Assembly: GCA_910585965.1 (NCBI GenBank)
Contig: CAJUHH010000015.1
Span: 1-64,000, forward strand
Length of the DNA: 64,000 nucleotides
Direction of reading: 5' to 3'
DNA from: an uncultured Lachnospiraceae bacterium
Lineage (GTDB): Bacteria > Bacillota > Clostridia > Lachnospirales > Lachnospiraceae
The translations under genes were made by a program, and so were the position numbers. The notes beneath the pieces were generated by a model that was not told the origin of the DNA, searched no databases, and worked only from the letters and a program-made list of their open reading frames with translations. This document shows, piece by piece, positions 51,606 to 61,730 of this stretch (position 1 is its first letter; each line of letters begins with the position of its first letter).

Positions 51606-52169
51606 TTAAGGCAGAGTGGAAACCAATGCCCTTAGCTGTGGAGCCAGCAGACCTATCAGAGGAAACACAATTCCCACCCCACATAAAAGCAATGCCCAGC
51701 GGTTATCGCGTCTTTGCATAATTGGGACATAAAACAATTTCGGATTTTCAGGATCATAATATAAATCTACCTGCTGTCCTGTTTTGACATTACTGTCACC
51801 ATATCCGCTCGGAGATTTTACACGGTACTGTTCTTCCCCAACCCGAAATTCATATTGGGGAAAATAGCTTCTTTTGTTTCCTTCCCCTATACCTAATCTG
51901 CTGTCCACAGCAACAACAACGGCTTTGGTTAAAACAGTGGCATGTGAACGTTCTTTCAATAAACGCCAACGTATACGCATTCCTACAGCAAAGAAAATCA
52001 ATGGAAACAGGGTGAACGCTGCATCGGCAATACGTTCATCCGTTCCCCGGTCGGGCCGGGAAACTATAATTCCTGCAAAAATGAAACACAACAATGGCCA
52101 AAAAGCAGCAAAGAAATACCATCGTTTTCGTGCATTCTTCCATGAATCTGTTTTCGAATTCATATTCAA
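51606..52169 (-). CDS. DUF3592-like membrane protein
   Basis: A 187-residue protein with two N-terminal membrane helices (about 18-40 and 50-68), an extracytoplasmic or cytoplasmic beta-rich domain (about 75-145, SYFPQYEFRVGEEQYRVKSP then GQQVDLYYDPENPKLFYVP), and a C-terminal membrane helix. The VDLYYDPENP motif is typical of DUF3592 proteins; no function is known. GAGGAGG precedes the ATG. It is divergent from tmcAL. Confidence 0.7.
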   Translation of the reverse strand: MNMNSKTDSWKNARKRWYFFAAFWPLLCFIFAGIIVSRPDRGTDERIADAAFTLFPLIFFAVGMRIRWRLLKERSHATVLTKAVVVAVDSRLGIGEGNKRSYFPQYEFRVGEEQYRVKSPSGYGDSNVKTGQQVDLYYDPENPKLFYVPIMQRRDNRWALLLCGVGIVFPLIGLLAPQLRALVSTLP

Positions 52170-52298
52170 GCCTCCTCATTCACCAGTATAGTATTCATTT
52201 ACCATAAAATATTTGAATATCATCCGCATTCATGTTACCCTGAAAAGAGCCATAAGATTTCATATATCCAATATTCAGAAAGGAAACCAATATACCTC

Positions 52299-53537
52299 AT
52301 GAAAATCGCCGGAGTCATCGCCGAATACAATCCCTTCCATAACGGACATCAATACCATCTGGAGCAGACCCGCGCCTTGTCGGGCGCAGATTATATCATT
52401 GCCGTAATCAGCGGGGATTTTATGCAGCGGGGCGTTCCTGCCCTCATTGATAAATATGCCCGCGCCGAAATGGCATTGCAAAACGGCGCGGATCTGGTTC
52501 TGGAACTGCCCGTCGTCTATGCAACGGGAAGCGCGGAATTTTTTGCCATGGGCGCGGTATCCCTTTTGGACCAGCTTGGCTGCGTAGATTTTCTCTGCTT
52601 TGGGAGCGAATGCGGCAGTTTGAAACCGCTCTCTAAAATCGCCTCCGTCCTGCAGGACGAACCGAAAGAATACCGCTCCTCCTTACAAGCAGAACTTAAA
52701 AAAGGAAACTCTTTTCCAAAAGCGAGAAGCCTGGCTCTGCGAGGCTTTCTTTCCGATTGCCCGGGCAATATCGACCTGACATCCCCGAACAATATCCTTG
52801 GCATCGAATATATCAAGGCGCTAATAAAGAGGGGCAGCCGGATAGCCCCCCTCGCCCTTCAAAGGCAGGGAAGCGGATACCATGACAGCGTTTTGAACAA
52901 CTCCCTGTCCTTCAGTTCCGCTTCTGCCATCCGGGACAACATTCATTCCTGCGACGGTTTATCCGGCATCAGGCAGCATGTGCCTTCGTCCGTCTTCCAG
53001 CTGCTGCAGGCATCTTACGGGAAGACCTTTCCCATAAGCAGCAATGATTTTTCCCTGATGCTGCAATACCGCCTGCTGTTAGAAAGCGGAAGCGGCTTTG
53101 CCCCTTATCAGGACGTGACCGCTGCCTTATCCGATAAAATCAGGAAAAATTTGTATGATTACGAGAGTTTTGAGCAGTTCTGCTGCCTGTTAAAATCCAA
53201 AGAAATCACGCATTCCCGCCTCAGCCGCAGCCTAACCCATATTCTGCTTGACATAACATCTTCCAAAATGCAGGAATATGCGGAAAAGGGTTACACTTTT
53301 TATGCCCGCATCCTCGGCCTCCGCCGGGAAGCCGCCCCTTTGTTCTGCGCCATAAAAGCCCATTCCTCCATTCCTCTTATTTCCAAACTTGCGGATGCCC
53401 CTTCTTTTCTAGATGAAACCGGACTCTCCATGCTGGAAGATGACATCCGCTCCGCCCACATTTATGACTCCGCCGCGTGCCATAAATTCCAAGCTCCTTT
53501 TATCAATGAATATTCCAGGCAGCTGGTCATTCTCTAA
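52299..53537 (+). CDS. tmcAL: tRNA(Met) cytidine acetate ligase
   Basis: TmcAL (YlbM family) makes N4-acetylcytidine at the wobble base of elongator tRNA-Met from acetate and ATP. The 412-residue protein starts IAGVIAEYNPFHNGHQYHLE with the HxGH-type nucleotidyltransferase motif, then SGDFMQRGVPALIDKYARAE, LVLELPVVYATGSAEFFAMG and the C-terminal domain. It is one of three plus-strand genes and converges on the ABC exporter pair with six bp between. Confidence 0.92.
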   Translation: MKIAGVIAEYNPFHNGHQYHLEQTRALSGADYIIAVISGDFMQRGVPALIDKYARAEMALQNGADLVLELPVVYATGSAEFFAMGAVSLLDQLGCVDFLCFGSECGSLKPLSKIASVLQDEPKEYRSSLQAELKKGNSFPKARSLALRGFLSDCPGNIDLTSPNNILGIEYIKALIKRGSRIAPLALQRQGSGYHDSVLNNSLSFSSASAIRDNIHSCDGLSGIRQHVPSSVFQLLQASYGKTFPISSNDFSLMLQYRLLLESGSGFAPYQDVTAALSDKIRKNLYDYESFEQFCCLLKSKEITHSRLSRSLTHILLDITSSKMQEYAEKGYTFYARILGLRREAAPLFCAIKAHSSIPLISKLADAPSFLDETGLSMLEDDIRSAHIYDSAACHKFQAPFINEYSRQLVIL

Positions 53538-53543
53538 ACTGCT

Positions 53544-55397
53544 TTAAGCCGTTACTTCCTCGAACTGGGAATTGTACAGCTCCGCATAAAATCCTTTCTT
53601 CGCCAGCAACTGCTCGTGGTTCCCCTGTTCGATGATATCTCCGTCCTTCATGACCAGAATCAGATCCGCATCCCGAATGGTGGAAAGCCTGTGGGCGATC
53701 ACGAAGCTGGTGCGCCCTTTCATCAGGTTATTCATTGCCTTCTGTATCCTCGCCTCCGTCCTCGTATCCACGGAACTGGTTGCCTCATCCAGAATCAAGA
53801 TCCGATTATCGGCGAGAATCGCCCTGGCTATGGTCAGCAGCTGCTTCTGCCCCTGCGAGACATTGCTGGCATCCTCGTTCAGCTCCATCTGATAACCTCC
53901 CGGCAGCGTCTGGATAAACCGATGCGCATGCGCTGCTTTCGCCGCCGCGATAACCTCCTCGTCTGTCGCATCCAATCTTCCGTAGCGGATATTTTCCATA
54001 ATCGTCCCTTTGAACAGCCACGTATCCTGAAGCACCATGCCAAAGCCTTCCCGCAGCTCGCTTCTGTTAAATTCCCTGATATCATGCCCATCTACCCGGA
54101 TGCTTCCTTCATTGACATCATAAAACCGCATCAAAAGCTTTACCATCGTCGTTTTTCCTGCGCCGGTAGGCCCTACGATCGCCACCATCTGCCCGGGCGC
54201 GATCTCGCTGCTGAAATCATGAATAATAATCTTATCCTCCTGATAGCCGAATTTCACATGTTCAAAGCTGACGGCTCCATTCATTTGATCCAAACGAACA
54301 GGATTCTCGATCTGTACATCCTCCTCTTCTTCGCCCAAAAATTCAAACACCCTTTCCGCTGCCGCTGCCATAGACTGCAGCATATTGGAAACCTGTGCCA
54401 CCTGTGTGATCGGCTGGGTAAAGTTCTTTACATACTGTATAAACGCCTGGATATCCCCTACTTCGATCGCTCCCTTGATCGCCAGCAGACTGCCGCTTAC
54501 CGCTACCGCCACATATCCGAGATTTCCGACAAACATCATGATCGGATGCATCATTCCCGACAAAAACTGCGACTTCCACGCCGACTGGTAAAGAGCCTCG
54601 TTACTTTCATTGAATTCCTTCAGCGCCTGTTCCTCCCGGTTGAATGCCTTTACAATATTATGGCCGCCATAGACTTCCTCCACCTGTCCGTTTACTTTGC
54701 CAAGGTATGTCTGCTGCGCCACGAAATATTTCTGGGAAAACTTTACTACAATACCGATCAGCATCCCCGATACCGGAAGAATCACCAATGCGATCAAAGT
54801 CATAACCGGGCTGATACTGAGCATCATGACCAGTATGCCTATAATCGTAGTAACAGATGTAATCAGCTGGGTCACGCTCTGGTTCAGGCTCTGCCCCAGT
54901 GTATCCACGTCATTGGTGATCCGGGAAAGCACTTCCCCCACCGTCCTGGATTCAAAATACTGGAAAGGCATCCTGTTAATTTTCATGGAAATTTCCTTGC
55001 GGAAACGATAACAAAGCTTCTGGGAAATCCCAGTCATGATCCATCCTTGTATAAAGGAAAGGCAGGCGCTTAAAAGATATATGCCAAGCAAAAACAGCAG
55101 AATGCTTCCAATCCGTTCGAAGTTGATTCCCCCTGTCCCTGACACTTTTGCCATCAAGCCGTTGAACAGTTCCGTCGTTGCTTTGCTTAAGATCTTCGGC
55201 CCGGCTATATTAAAAGCCGTCCCTCCTATGGCAAATACCATAACTGCGGCCAGTCCGTATTTATAAGCTCCCATATAACGCAGGAGTTTTCCAGTAGTCC
55301 CCTTAAAATCCCTGGCTTTTTCCCCCGGCATCATAGGACCTCCCGGACCGTGCCCATGATGCATTCCCCGTCTGTGTCTCGTATTTTCAGCGCTCAT
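53544..55397 (-). CDS. ABC exporter half-transporter, canonical ATPase site
   Basis: A 617-residue type IV ABC exporter half: a His/Gly/Pro-rich N-terminus (residues 8-25), six membrane helices (about 40-340), and an NBD with Walker A GPTGAGKTTMVKLL, signature SNVSQGQKQLL, and Walker B ILILDEATSS with the catalytic Glu. Its signature is altered (SQGQ rather than SGGQ), while its partner has the standard SGGQ, the pattern of heterodimeric exporters. The ATG shares one base with the partner's stop codon (TAATG). Substrate unknown. Confidence 0.93.
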   Translation of the reverse strand: MSAENTRHRRGMHHGHGPGGPMMPGEKARDFKGTTGKLLRYMGAYKYGLAAVMVFAIGGTAFNIAGPKILSKATTELFNGLMAKVSGTGGINFERIGSILLFLLGIYLLSACLSFIQGWIMTGISQKLCYRFRKEISMKINRMPFQYFESRTVGEVLSRITNDVDTLGQSLNQSVTQLITSVTTIIGILVMMLSISPVMTLIALVILPVSGMLIGIVVKFSQKYFVAQQTYLGKVNGQVEEVYGGHNIVKAFNREEQALKEFNESNEALYQSAWKSQFLSGMMHPIMMFVGNLGYVAVAVSGSLLAIKGAIEVGDIQAFIQYVKNFTQPITQVAQVSNMLQSMAAAAERVFEFLGEEEEDVQIENPVRLDQMNGAVSFEHVKFGYQEDKIIIHDFSSEIAPGQMVAIVGPTGAGKTTMVKLLMRFYDVNEGSIRVDGHDIREFNRSELREGFGMVLQDTWLFKGTIMENIRYGRLDATDEEVIAAAKAAHAHRFIQTLPGGYQMELNEDASNVSQGQKQLLTIARAILADNRILILDEATSSVDTRTEARIQKAMNNLMKGRTSFVIAHRLSTIRDADLILVMKDGDIIEQGNHEQLLAKKGFYAELYNSQFEEVTA

Positions 55398-57463
55398 TAT
55401 GCTCTCCCTCCCTTCAATTCTTCTTCCGAAAGCTGGGAACGGGCGATTTCCTGATATGCCCCGCAGGATGCCAGCAGCTCTTCATGCTTCCCGATGCCGG
55501 CGATCCTGCCGTCATCCAGAACAATGATTTTATCCGCATGGAGGATCGTGCTGATTCTCTGCGCCACGATAATTACCGTCGCATCGCTTAGTTTTTCGCT
55601 CAGCGCTTTTCTAAGCGTCACATCTGTCTTGTAATCCAGCGCGGAAAAGCTATCATCAAACAGGCATATTTTCGGATGTTTCGCAATCGCCCTGGCGATA
55701 GACAGCCTTTGTTTCTGTCCGCCGGAAACATTGCTTCCGCCCTGCGCGATCCCGCTGGCAAATTTTTCCGGCTTGCTTTCTATAAATTCCATTGCCTGGG
55801 CGATCCGGGCCGCCTCTTCCATATCATCATCGGTAATAAAGTCCCCGCCGAATTTGATATTGGATTCTATATCCCCGGAAAAAAGAACGCCTTTCTGAGG
55901 CACATAACCAAGCATATCATGCAGTTTATGCTGGGAAATATCCCTGATATCGATGCCGTCAACCGTAATTCGCCCTTCCGTCACATCATAAAAACGCGGT
56001 ATCAGCCTGATCAGCGTGGACTTGCCGCAGCCTGTGCTTCCAATGATCGCCGTCGTTTCTCCCGGAGAAGCGGTAAAATCGATATTTTCCAAAGCGTTCT
56101 CATCGGCTCCTGGATATTTAAAGCTGACCTTCTCGAAACGAACCACGCCTTCCGCTTCTTTCAGGCTCTCGTCCATTGTTATCTCTTTATCGTGGATCGT
56201 GTTTTCCATATGCAGCACTTCTTCGATACGGTCCGCAGCCACGCCCGCCCTTGGAAGCATAATGGATATCATCGTAATCATAAGGAATGCCATGACGATC
56301 TGCATTGTATATGTAATAAATGCAAGCATATCCCCTACCTGAAGGTTTCCCGCATCCACTCCCATAGCCCCGAACCAAACGATCATCACTGCCACGCCAT
56401 TCATGATCATCATCATCACCGGCATCATAAACGTCATAACTCTGTTCGTAAAAAGCTGGGTTCCCATCAGCTCCCTATTCGCCCTGTCAAATCTCTCCTC
56501 TTCAAATTTCTCCCTGCTGAATGCGCGGATCACCGGTATCCCTGTTAAGATTTCCCTTGATACCAAATTCAGCTTATCCACCAGTCCCTGCATAATTTTG
56601 AACTTCGGCATGGCGATCCGCATCAGCGTAAAAACAAGCAGCATAATCGCCAGAACGGCAACGATAATAATCCATCCCATGCCAGTCTTCGTATTCACTA
56701 CTTTCATGATGCCTCCCGCTCCGACAATAGGCGCATATAATACCATGCGAAGAAGCATCACTGACACCATTTGTATCTGCTGGATATCGTTGGTGCTTCT
56801 GGTAATTAGGGAAGCCGTGGAAAACTGGTCCATTTCCGTATCCGAAAAAGAAACGACTTTATGAAAAACTCTTTCCCGGAGGTTCCTGCCGATCTTCGCC
56901 GAAGTACGCGCCGACAACAGCCCTGCTAAGATGGCCGCCGCCATCATGAAAATAGAAAGGGCAAGCATTATCCCTCCTTTTCCCAGCAAATATTTCGTCT
57001 GCACGGAGGCTATGCTCATTCCCAGCGCCTCGTACTCGGCCTTTACTCCGTTTACCGCCATTTGCGTCAGCATTGATCCGCTCATGTCCTCCAGATCCAT
57101 ATCCGATCCTCCTGGCACGGAAAGAAGCACCAATTTTGCCATAGGCATTTCCAGACTTTCGTCCAGCTTCTCTATCGCCTCTTCTTCTGCCTCCAGTTCG
57201 TAGGAACCGTCTTCCAACTGCCGGTAACTGGAGCGGAGAAGCGATTCGTCCTCTCCCATCCATCCGGCAAGCTTCTCCATCGTTTCCCCGCGCATTCGTC
57301 TTGGCACGGCATTCTCGATCCCTCCCTGGCCGATGCCCACATCCACAATATCAGCCGTAAACTGCGGCAGAGTCAGATCGCAGTATGCCTGTAGGATTAA
57401 AAGCGCGATAATCGCCGCCACCGCCGCTTTCGATTCTTTCAAATATCTTAATACTTTGAACAT
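55397..57463 (-). CDS. ABC exporter half-transporter, degenerate ATPase site
   Basis: A 688-residue ABC exporter half that pairs with the next gene. Between the first and second membrane helices it has an insertion of roughly 110 residues (about 50-155, acidic, rich in Glu, Met and Leu), expected outside the membrane. The NBD has Walker A GSTGCGKSTLIRLI and signature NVSGGQKQRLS, but Walker B reads CLFDDSFSALD, with Asp in place of the catalytic Glu. One degenerate and one canonical site is typical of heterodimeric exporters. The ATG at 57463 is tentative. Confidence 0.92.
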   Translation of the reverse strand: MFKVLRYLKESKAAVAAIIALLILQAYCDLTLPQFTADIVDVGIGQGGIENAVPRRMRGETMEKLAGWMGEDESLLRSSYRQLEDGSYELEAEEEAIEKLDESLEMPMAKLVLLSVPGGSDMDLEDMSGSMLTQMAVNGVKAEYEALGMSIASVQTKYLLGKGGIMLALSIFMMAAAILAGLLSARTSAKIGRNLRERVFHKVVSFSDTEMDQFSTASLITRSTNDIQQIQMVSVMLLRMVLYAPIVGAGGIMKVVNTKTGMGWIIIVAVLAIMLLVFTLMRIAMPKFKIMQGLVDKLNLVSREILTGIPVIRAFSREKFEEERFDRANRELMGTQLFTNRVMTFMMPVMMMIMNGVAVMIVWFGAMGVDAGNLQVGDMLAFITYTMQIVMAFLMITMISIMLPRAGVAADRIEEVLHMENTIHDKEITMDESLKEAEGVVRFEKVSFKYPGADENALENIDFTASPGETTAIIGSTGCGKSTLIRLIPRFYDVTEGRITVDGIDIRDISQHKLHDMLGYVPQKGVLFSGDIESNIKFGGDFITDDDMEEAARIAQAMEFIESKPEKFASGIAQGGSNVSGGQKQRLSIARAIAKHPKICLFDDSFSALDYKTDVTLRKALSEKLSDATVIIVAQRISTILHADKIIVLDDGRIAGIGKHEELLASCGAYQEIARSQLSEEELKGGRA

Positions 57464-57637
57464 CCTCTGTCTTAGCCTCCTCCATTGCAACCATTTCATT
57501 ACAGCAAATTCAAATTTTTAATATTCAATTTAATATCCTACTCTGACTTTTTCCCCATTGCAATTAAAAATATATAAAAAAAGTATGAAAGGATTTCCAA
57601 TATACTTCTTTTTTTCCAAAAAACGCCTGGCTTGCGC

Positions 57638-57670
57638 AAAAAAAGAGCGTCCATTGCCCCAATGAAACGC
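57638..57670 (-). terminator. Terminator after trkA
   Basis: Minus-strand GCGT...CATTG / CAATG...ACGC stem followed by CTTTTTTT, downstream of the potassium-uptake genes. The rest of 57464-57702 is AT-rich and shows no gene. Confidence 0.7.
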
Positions 57671-57702
57671 CCCGGCTTTCTTTTCTGCCGCCTCCGCCAA
57701 TC

Positions 57703-58356
57703 TTATGCAAGATGCTTTAATATTTTATCAATATCTTCTTTCTTTCCAAGCACCATAATATGCTCATCCTCCCGCATCACATAGTTAGCGCCCGGAAGCA
57801 GATCCAGCCTTCCGTCCTTCTTCATGCCAAGCACATTTACATGATATTTCGCCCGTATATCCACTTCCCCGATGGATTTCCCCGCCCAGCTGCGGATAAT
57901 GGGAATCTCGTAAATGGAATATTCCTCCGTTAATTCGATATAATCGAACACATGGTTCGCGCTTACCCTGACCGCCAGCTTCTCGGCAATATCCCTGTCC
58001 GGGTAAATGACTTCGTCCGCGCCGTTGCGCAAGAGAAACTTGGCATGGATATCCCTGTTCGCTTTGCTGATCACGTATTTTGCCCCTAATTCCTTCACCA
58101 GACTCGTAATTTCCAGGCTGCTTTGAAAATTCGTTCCGATACAGACAAAACAAATATCAAAGTTCCGCACGCCCAGACTTCTTAGTACCTCTTCGTTCGT
58201 ACAATCTCCTATTTTCGCGCTGGTGACAATAGGCAGCAGATCTTCCAGCATCTCTTCCTTTTCATCCACCACCATGATCTCATTATCCAGCTTAGCCAGA
58301 TTCGAACAAAGATGATGGCCGAATTTTCCCATTCCTATGATCAGTATCGATTTCAT
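57703..58356 (-). CDS. trkA: Potassium uptake regulatory subunit (TrkA/KtrA)
   Basis: A 217-residue RCK protein: a Rossmann NAD/ATP-binding domain with ILIIGMGKFGHHLCSNLA (GxGxxG) and a C-terminal TrkA_C domain (about 135-217). It gates the partner TrkH/KtrB channel. The single RCK plus TrkA_C layout matches KtrA rather than the double-length TrkA of E. coli. It follows trkH by 30 bp. Confidence 0.94.
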   Translation of the reverse strand: MKSILIIGMGKFGHHLCSNLAKLDNEIMVVDEKEEMLEDLLPIVTSAKIGDCTNEEVLRSLGVRNFDICFVCIGTNFQSSLEITSLVKELGAKYVISKANRDIHAKFLLRNGADEVIYPDRDIAEKLAVRVSANHVFDYIELTEEYSIYEIPIIRSWAGKSIGEVDIRAKYHVNVLGMKKDGRLDLLPGANYVMREDEHIMVLGKKEDIDKILKHLA

Positions 58357-58386
58357 ATCCTCTCCCGTCCTCCCCTTGGTTTCTTC

Positions 58387-59733
58387 CTAACCTATAATAA
58401 TTTTCTCTGCCGGAAGCTGCACCGGTGCAACTTTCTTACGCTCTGTAAAGGAAAGCGCAAATGTCATGCTGCCGATCCTTCCGCAATACATCAGCAGAAT
58501 AATGACGATTTTGGAAACCACGTTCAGCTGCCTGGTAATTCCTGACGACATCCCCACCGTTCCTATGGCAGAAAATACCTCTAACAAGATATCCTCCATC
58601 GGCAGGCTCTGCATGCCGCATAAGATAACGGCAGCCGCCACGGCCAGCAGCAGATTGATCGTCACGACGATGCTCGCCTTCCTGATCTCCTCTTCTTCCA
58701 AACGCCTGCCAAATATATTGCTTCCATGGCTGCCCCGCAGATTTGCCCAGACAAAAATAAGCATCACAGCAAACGTCGTTGTTTTAATCCCGCCCGCCGT
58801 CGATCCCGGGCTTCCGCCGATAAACATCAGCACAACCGTCACCAGTTTGCTGCTGGCGCTCATCCCTCCTACATCAATCGTATTAAAGCCCGCCGTCCTG
58901 GCTGTCACAGAAGCAAATAGAGAAGTCAATATCTTCTCGCCGGCTCCCATATCCGCCATCAAATTTTCTTTCTCAAACAAATAAATGAGAAAAGCGCCTC
59001 CAAAAATCAAGACAGCCGTCACTACAAGCACAATTTTCGTATGGAGAAGATACTCCTTAAAACGTAGTTTTTTCTTCTGCAAATCGTCCCACACAAGAAA
59101 ACCGATGCCGCCAATTATAATCAAAGCCATCACCGTAATATTCACGAGAAAATCACCGGAGTAAGATACCAGGGAAGAATATTCCTCCGTTTTTCCCATC
59201 AGATCGAAACCGGCGTTGCAAAAAGCCGATATGGAATGGAATATCCCATTACAGATTCCTTCGATCCATCCCATCTGCGGAACAAAACGGGCTGCCAAAA
59301 GAACTGCCCCCGCTCCTTCTATCACCAAAGTGCCTATCGTTATCTTCCTTACCAGGCGGACAATTCCCCCTATTTGCAGCGTATTCATGCTTTCCTGAAG
59401 GATTCCTCTTTCCTTCAGCCCGATATTCTTCTTCATCAGCACTGCCACAAATACGCCGACCGTCATAAAACCAAGGCCGCCGATCTGTATCAGCGCCAAC
59501 AGTACGGCCTTGCCAAACACCGACCATCCGCTGTACGTATCCACTACGACAAGCCCCGTCACGCAAGTCGCGCTGGTTGCCGTGAACAGTGCCGTTAGAA
59601 GGCCGGCCGGCTTGCCGTCTGCTGATGCTATAGGAAGCATCAGCAATACGGTGCCGGCCAGTATAATTCCTAAAAAACCCACTGCAATCGTTCTTGTTGC
59701 TGTTAATTTACTATGCCATTTCTTTTTTAACAT
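58387..59733 (-). CDS. trkH: Potassium uptake membrane subunit (TrkH/KtrB)
   Basis: A 448-residue SKT-family cation channel with four pore repeats; the filter regions are visible as SATCVTGLVVVDT, ISAFCNAGFDLM, VTARTAGFNTIDV and the final GRIGSMTFALSF. The size fits KtrB. It starts three bp after the coaBC stop, so it is in one operon with coaBC and trkA. Confidence 0.94.
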   Translation of the reverse strand: MLKKKWHSKLTATRTIAVGFLGIILAGTVLLMLPIASADGKPAGLLTALFTATSATCVTGLVVVDTYSGWSVFGKAVLLALIQIGGLGFMTVGVFVAVLMKKNIGLKERGILQESMNTLQIGGIVRLVRKITIGTLVIEGAGAVLLAARFVPQMGWIEGICNGIFHSISAFCNAGFDLMGKTEEYSSLVSYSGDFLVNITVMALIIIGGIGFLVWDDLQKKKLRFKEYLLHTKIVLVVTAVLIFGGAFLIYLFEKENLMADMGAGEKILTSLFASVTARTAGFNTIDVGGMSASSKLVTVVLMFIGGSPGSTAGGIKTTTFAVMLIFVWANLRGSHGSNIFGRRLEEEEIRKASIVVTINLLLAVAAAVILCGMQSLPMEDILLEVFSAIGTVGMSSGITRQLNVVSKIVIILLMYCGRIGSMTFALSFTERKKVAPVQLPAEKIIIG

Positions 59734-59736
59734 ATT

Positions 59737-60945
59737 TTATATCTCTTTCATCTGAAAAAAATGACCTTGTATTGTATCCATAATATGTTTTGCCACGTCT
59801 TCTTTGCTCATGACCGGAAGCTCCAGACAGCCGTCCCGCATAATCAGCGTAACGATATTCGTATCCGTCCCGAATCCCGCGCCTTCCTGCTTCAGATTAT
59901 TCGCCACAATCATATCCACATTCTTCTTCTCCAGCTTTGCCCTGGAATTCTCCAGCATGTTTTCCGTTTCCATCGAAAAACCGCACAAAAACTGGCCCGG
60001 CCGGCGGTTCTCGCCAAGAAACCTCAAAATATCCTCTGTCCGTTCCAAAGCGATTGCCAGATCCCCCTCCGTTTTCTTCACTTTTTCTTCCGAAACGGAA
60101 AGGGGGCGGTAATCTGCCACAGCTGCCGACTTGATAATAATGTCCTGCTCTTCATAGCATTCCTTCACCGCCTCAAACATTTCCCTGGCCGATTCCACTT
60201 CTTTTACGCGGACAAAAAGCGGCGGCTCCAGCTGGGTTTTTCCGGTAATCAGCGTGACATCCGCCCCCCGCTGGGCGCAATGCCTTGCGATGGCATACCC
60301 CATTTTCCCGGTAGAATGGTTGGTGATGAACCGCACCGGGTCGATTTTTTCCCGGGTCGGCCCCGCCGTAACCATTACTTTTTTCCCTTCCAAGTCTTTC
60401 TCAAAACGGATCTCTTTTAAAATATATTCCAACAGCACCTGTTCGGAAGGCATTTTTCCCTCCCCGACATCGCCGCAGGCCAGATATCCCGTATCCGGCG
60501 TTATGACTTCCATGCCATAATGCTTCAGCTTCTCTATGTTATCCTGCACCACAGGATTATGGTACATATGGGTATTCATCGCCGGGGCGACAATCTTCTT
60601 GCATTCACACGCCATCACCGTAGTCGTCAGCATATCGTCGGCTATCCCGTTTGCCAGCTTGCCGATCACATTCGCAGATGCCGGCGCTACCAGCACCACG
60701 TCCGTCCGTTTCGCCAACGACACATGCTCCACACTATATTCAAAGTTGCGGTCGAACGTATCGATCAGGCATTTGTTTCCCGTTAACGTCTCAAAAGTAA
60801 TCGGGTTAATAAAATTTACCGCATTCCTTGTCATTAAAACCGTAACATTTGCTTCCAGCTTTTTTAACATGCTTGCCAGATATGCGATCTTATAAGCGGC
60901 GATGCTTCCCGTCACTGCAAGTACAACATTTTTTCCACGCAGCAT
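59737..60945 (-). CDS. coaBC: Phosphopantothenoylcysteine decarboxylase / ligase
   Basis: A bifunctional coenzyme A enzyme of 402 residues. The flavin-dependent CoaC half has the LVAPASANVIGKLANGIADD segment, PAMNTHMYHNPVVQDNI and the substrate clamp GYLACGDVGEGKMPS with its Cys. The CoaB half has VTAGPTREKIDPVRFITNHS and GKMGYAIARHCAQRGADVTL. It follows an ECF S-component by 15 bp, which suggests coordinated pantothenate uptake and use. Confidence 0.96.
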   Translation of the reverse strand: MLRGKNVVLAVTGSIAAYKIAYLASMLKKLEANVTVLMTRNAVNFINPITFETLTGNKCLIDTFDRNFEYSVEHVSLAKRTDVVLVAPASANVIGKLANGIADDMLTTTVMACECKKIVAPAMNTHMYHNPVVQDNIEKLKHYGMEVITPDTGYLACGDVGEGKMPSEQVLLEYILKEIRFEKDLEGKKVMVTAGPTREKIDPVRFITNHSTGKMGYAIARHCAQRGADVTLITGKTQLEPPLFVRVKEVESAREMFEAVKECYEEQDIIIKSAAVADYRPLSVSEEKVKKTEGDLAIALERTEDILRFLGENRRPGQFLCGFSMETENMLENSRAKLEKKNVDMIVANNLKQEGAGFGTDTNIVTLIMRDGCLELPVMSKEDVAKHIMDTIQGHFFQMKEI

Positions 60946-60960
60946 ATCATTTCCTTTCTT

Positions 60961-61629
60961 CTACTTTGCATGTCCCAAAACCTTCTCCGGCATCCTGGCC
61001 GGCTGCGGGGATATCCGAAGCAGGGCAAGGCTGACCGCGCCGCCGATCACGACGGCAACGATAGCTTCTGGAACCCCGTTCGCGGCAATAATCCCGAGTA
61101 TCATGCCATATACCGCATCCACAGCCACGCTCTGCGCCGCAGCAAATTCCTCCCTGAAACAGAAAAAGATCAGATGCATCACTAATAAAGTATTCACCAG
61201 AGCGCCTGACGCGCATGCCAGCGGAAGGGCTATGGTTCTCCTCATCTTTATATTCTTTAACAATTTTTCTATGCCAGTAAAGACAAAATACGGAACGACT
61301 CCCACCAATATCCTCGGCACCAGCGCGATCACTACGCTCCAGCCGTTCCCTCCGATATCCCCTACCTGATAGAAAGGTGAAAAAGCAAAGGAAAGAAGGC
61401 TCGGTTCCAGCGTGTTTTTAATCAAGCTGGTAATGCCGAAAGTTGCTCCCAATACCGCGCCTTTTTTCGGTCCAAGCACGATGGATCCGACAATGACCGG
61501 CACATGAAGCAGCGTCGCCTTAATGACAATGAGGTTAATATAACCTACATTGGGAATAAAGGTCATAACCGCAATAATCGCCATAAAAAGTCCGGTCATA
61601 ACCATGGATAAAGTTTTTCTGTTATTCAT
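60961..61629 (-). CDS. ECF transporter S component, probably for pantothenate
   Basis: A 222-residue membrane protein with about six helices and the S-component N-terminus (LSMVMTGLFMAIIAVMTFIP) and LLHVPVIVGSIVLGPKKGAV. S-components bind a vitamin and use a shared ECF energising module encoded elsewhere. Pantothenate is inferred from the adjacent coaBC and similarity to PanT-type proteins; other vitamins are possible. The ATG at 61629 is preferred over one seven codons earlier. Confidence 0.8.
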   Translation of the reverse strand: MNNRKTLSMVMTGLFMAIIAVMTFIPNVGYINLIVIKATLLHVPVIVGSIVLGPKKGAVLGATFGITSLIKNTLEPSLLSFAFSPFYQVGDIGGNGWSVVIALVPRILVGVVPYFVFTGIEKLLKNIKMRRTIALPLACASGALVNTLLVMHLIFFCFREEFAAAQSVAVDAVYGMILGIIAANGVPEAIVAVVIGGAVSLALLRISPQPARMPEKVLGHAK

Positions 61630-61730
61630 TTTTCTTCCTCCTGTTATCATTCTCTTATTTTAGAGATACAATACGATTAGAAGATACCACATTGGGGCAG
61701 GATTGTAAAGTTTTTTAGCTGGTTTTCCTT

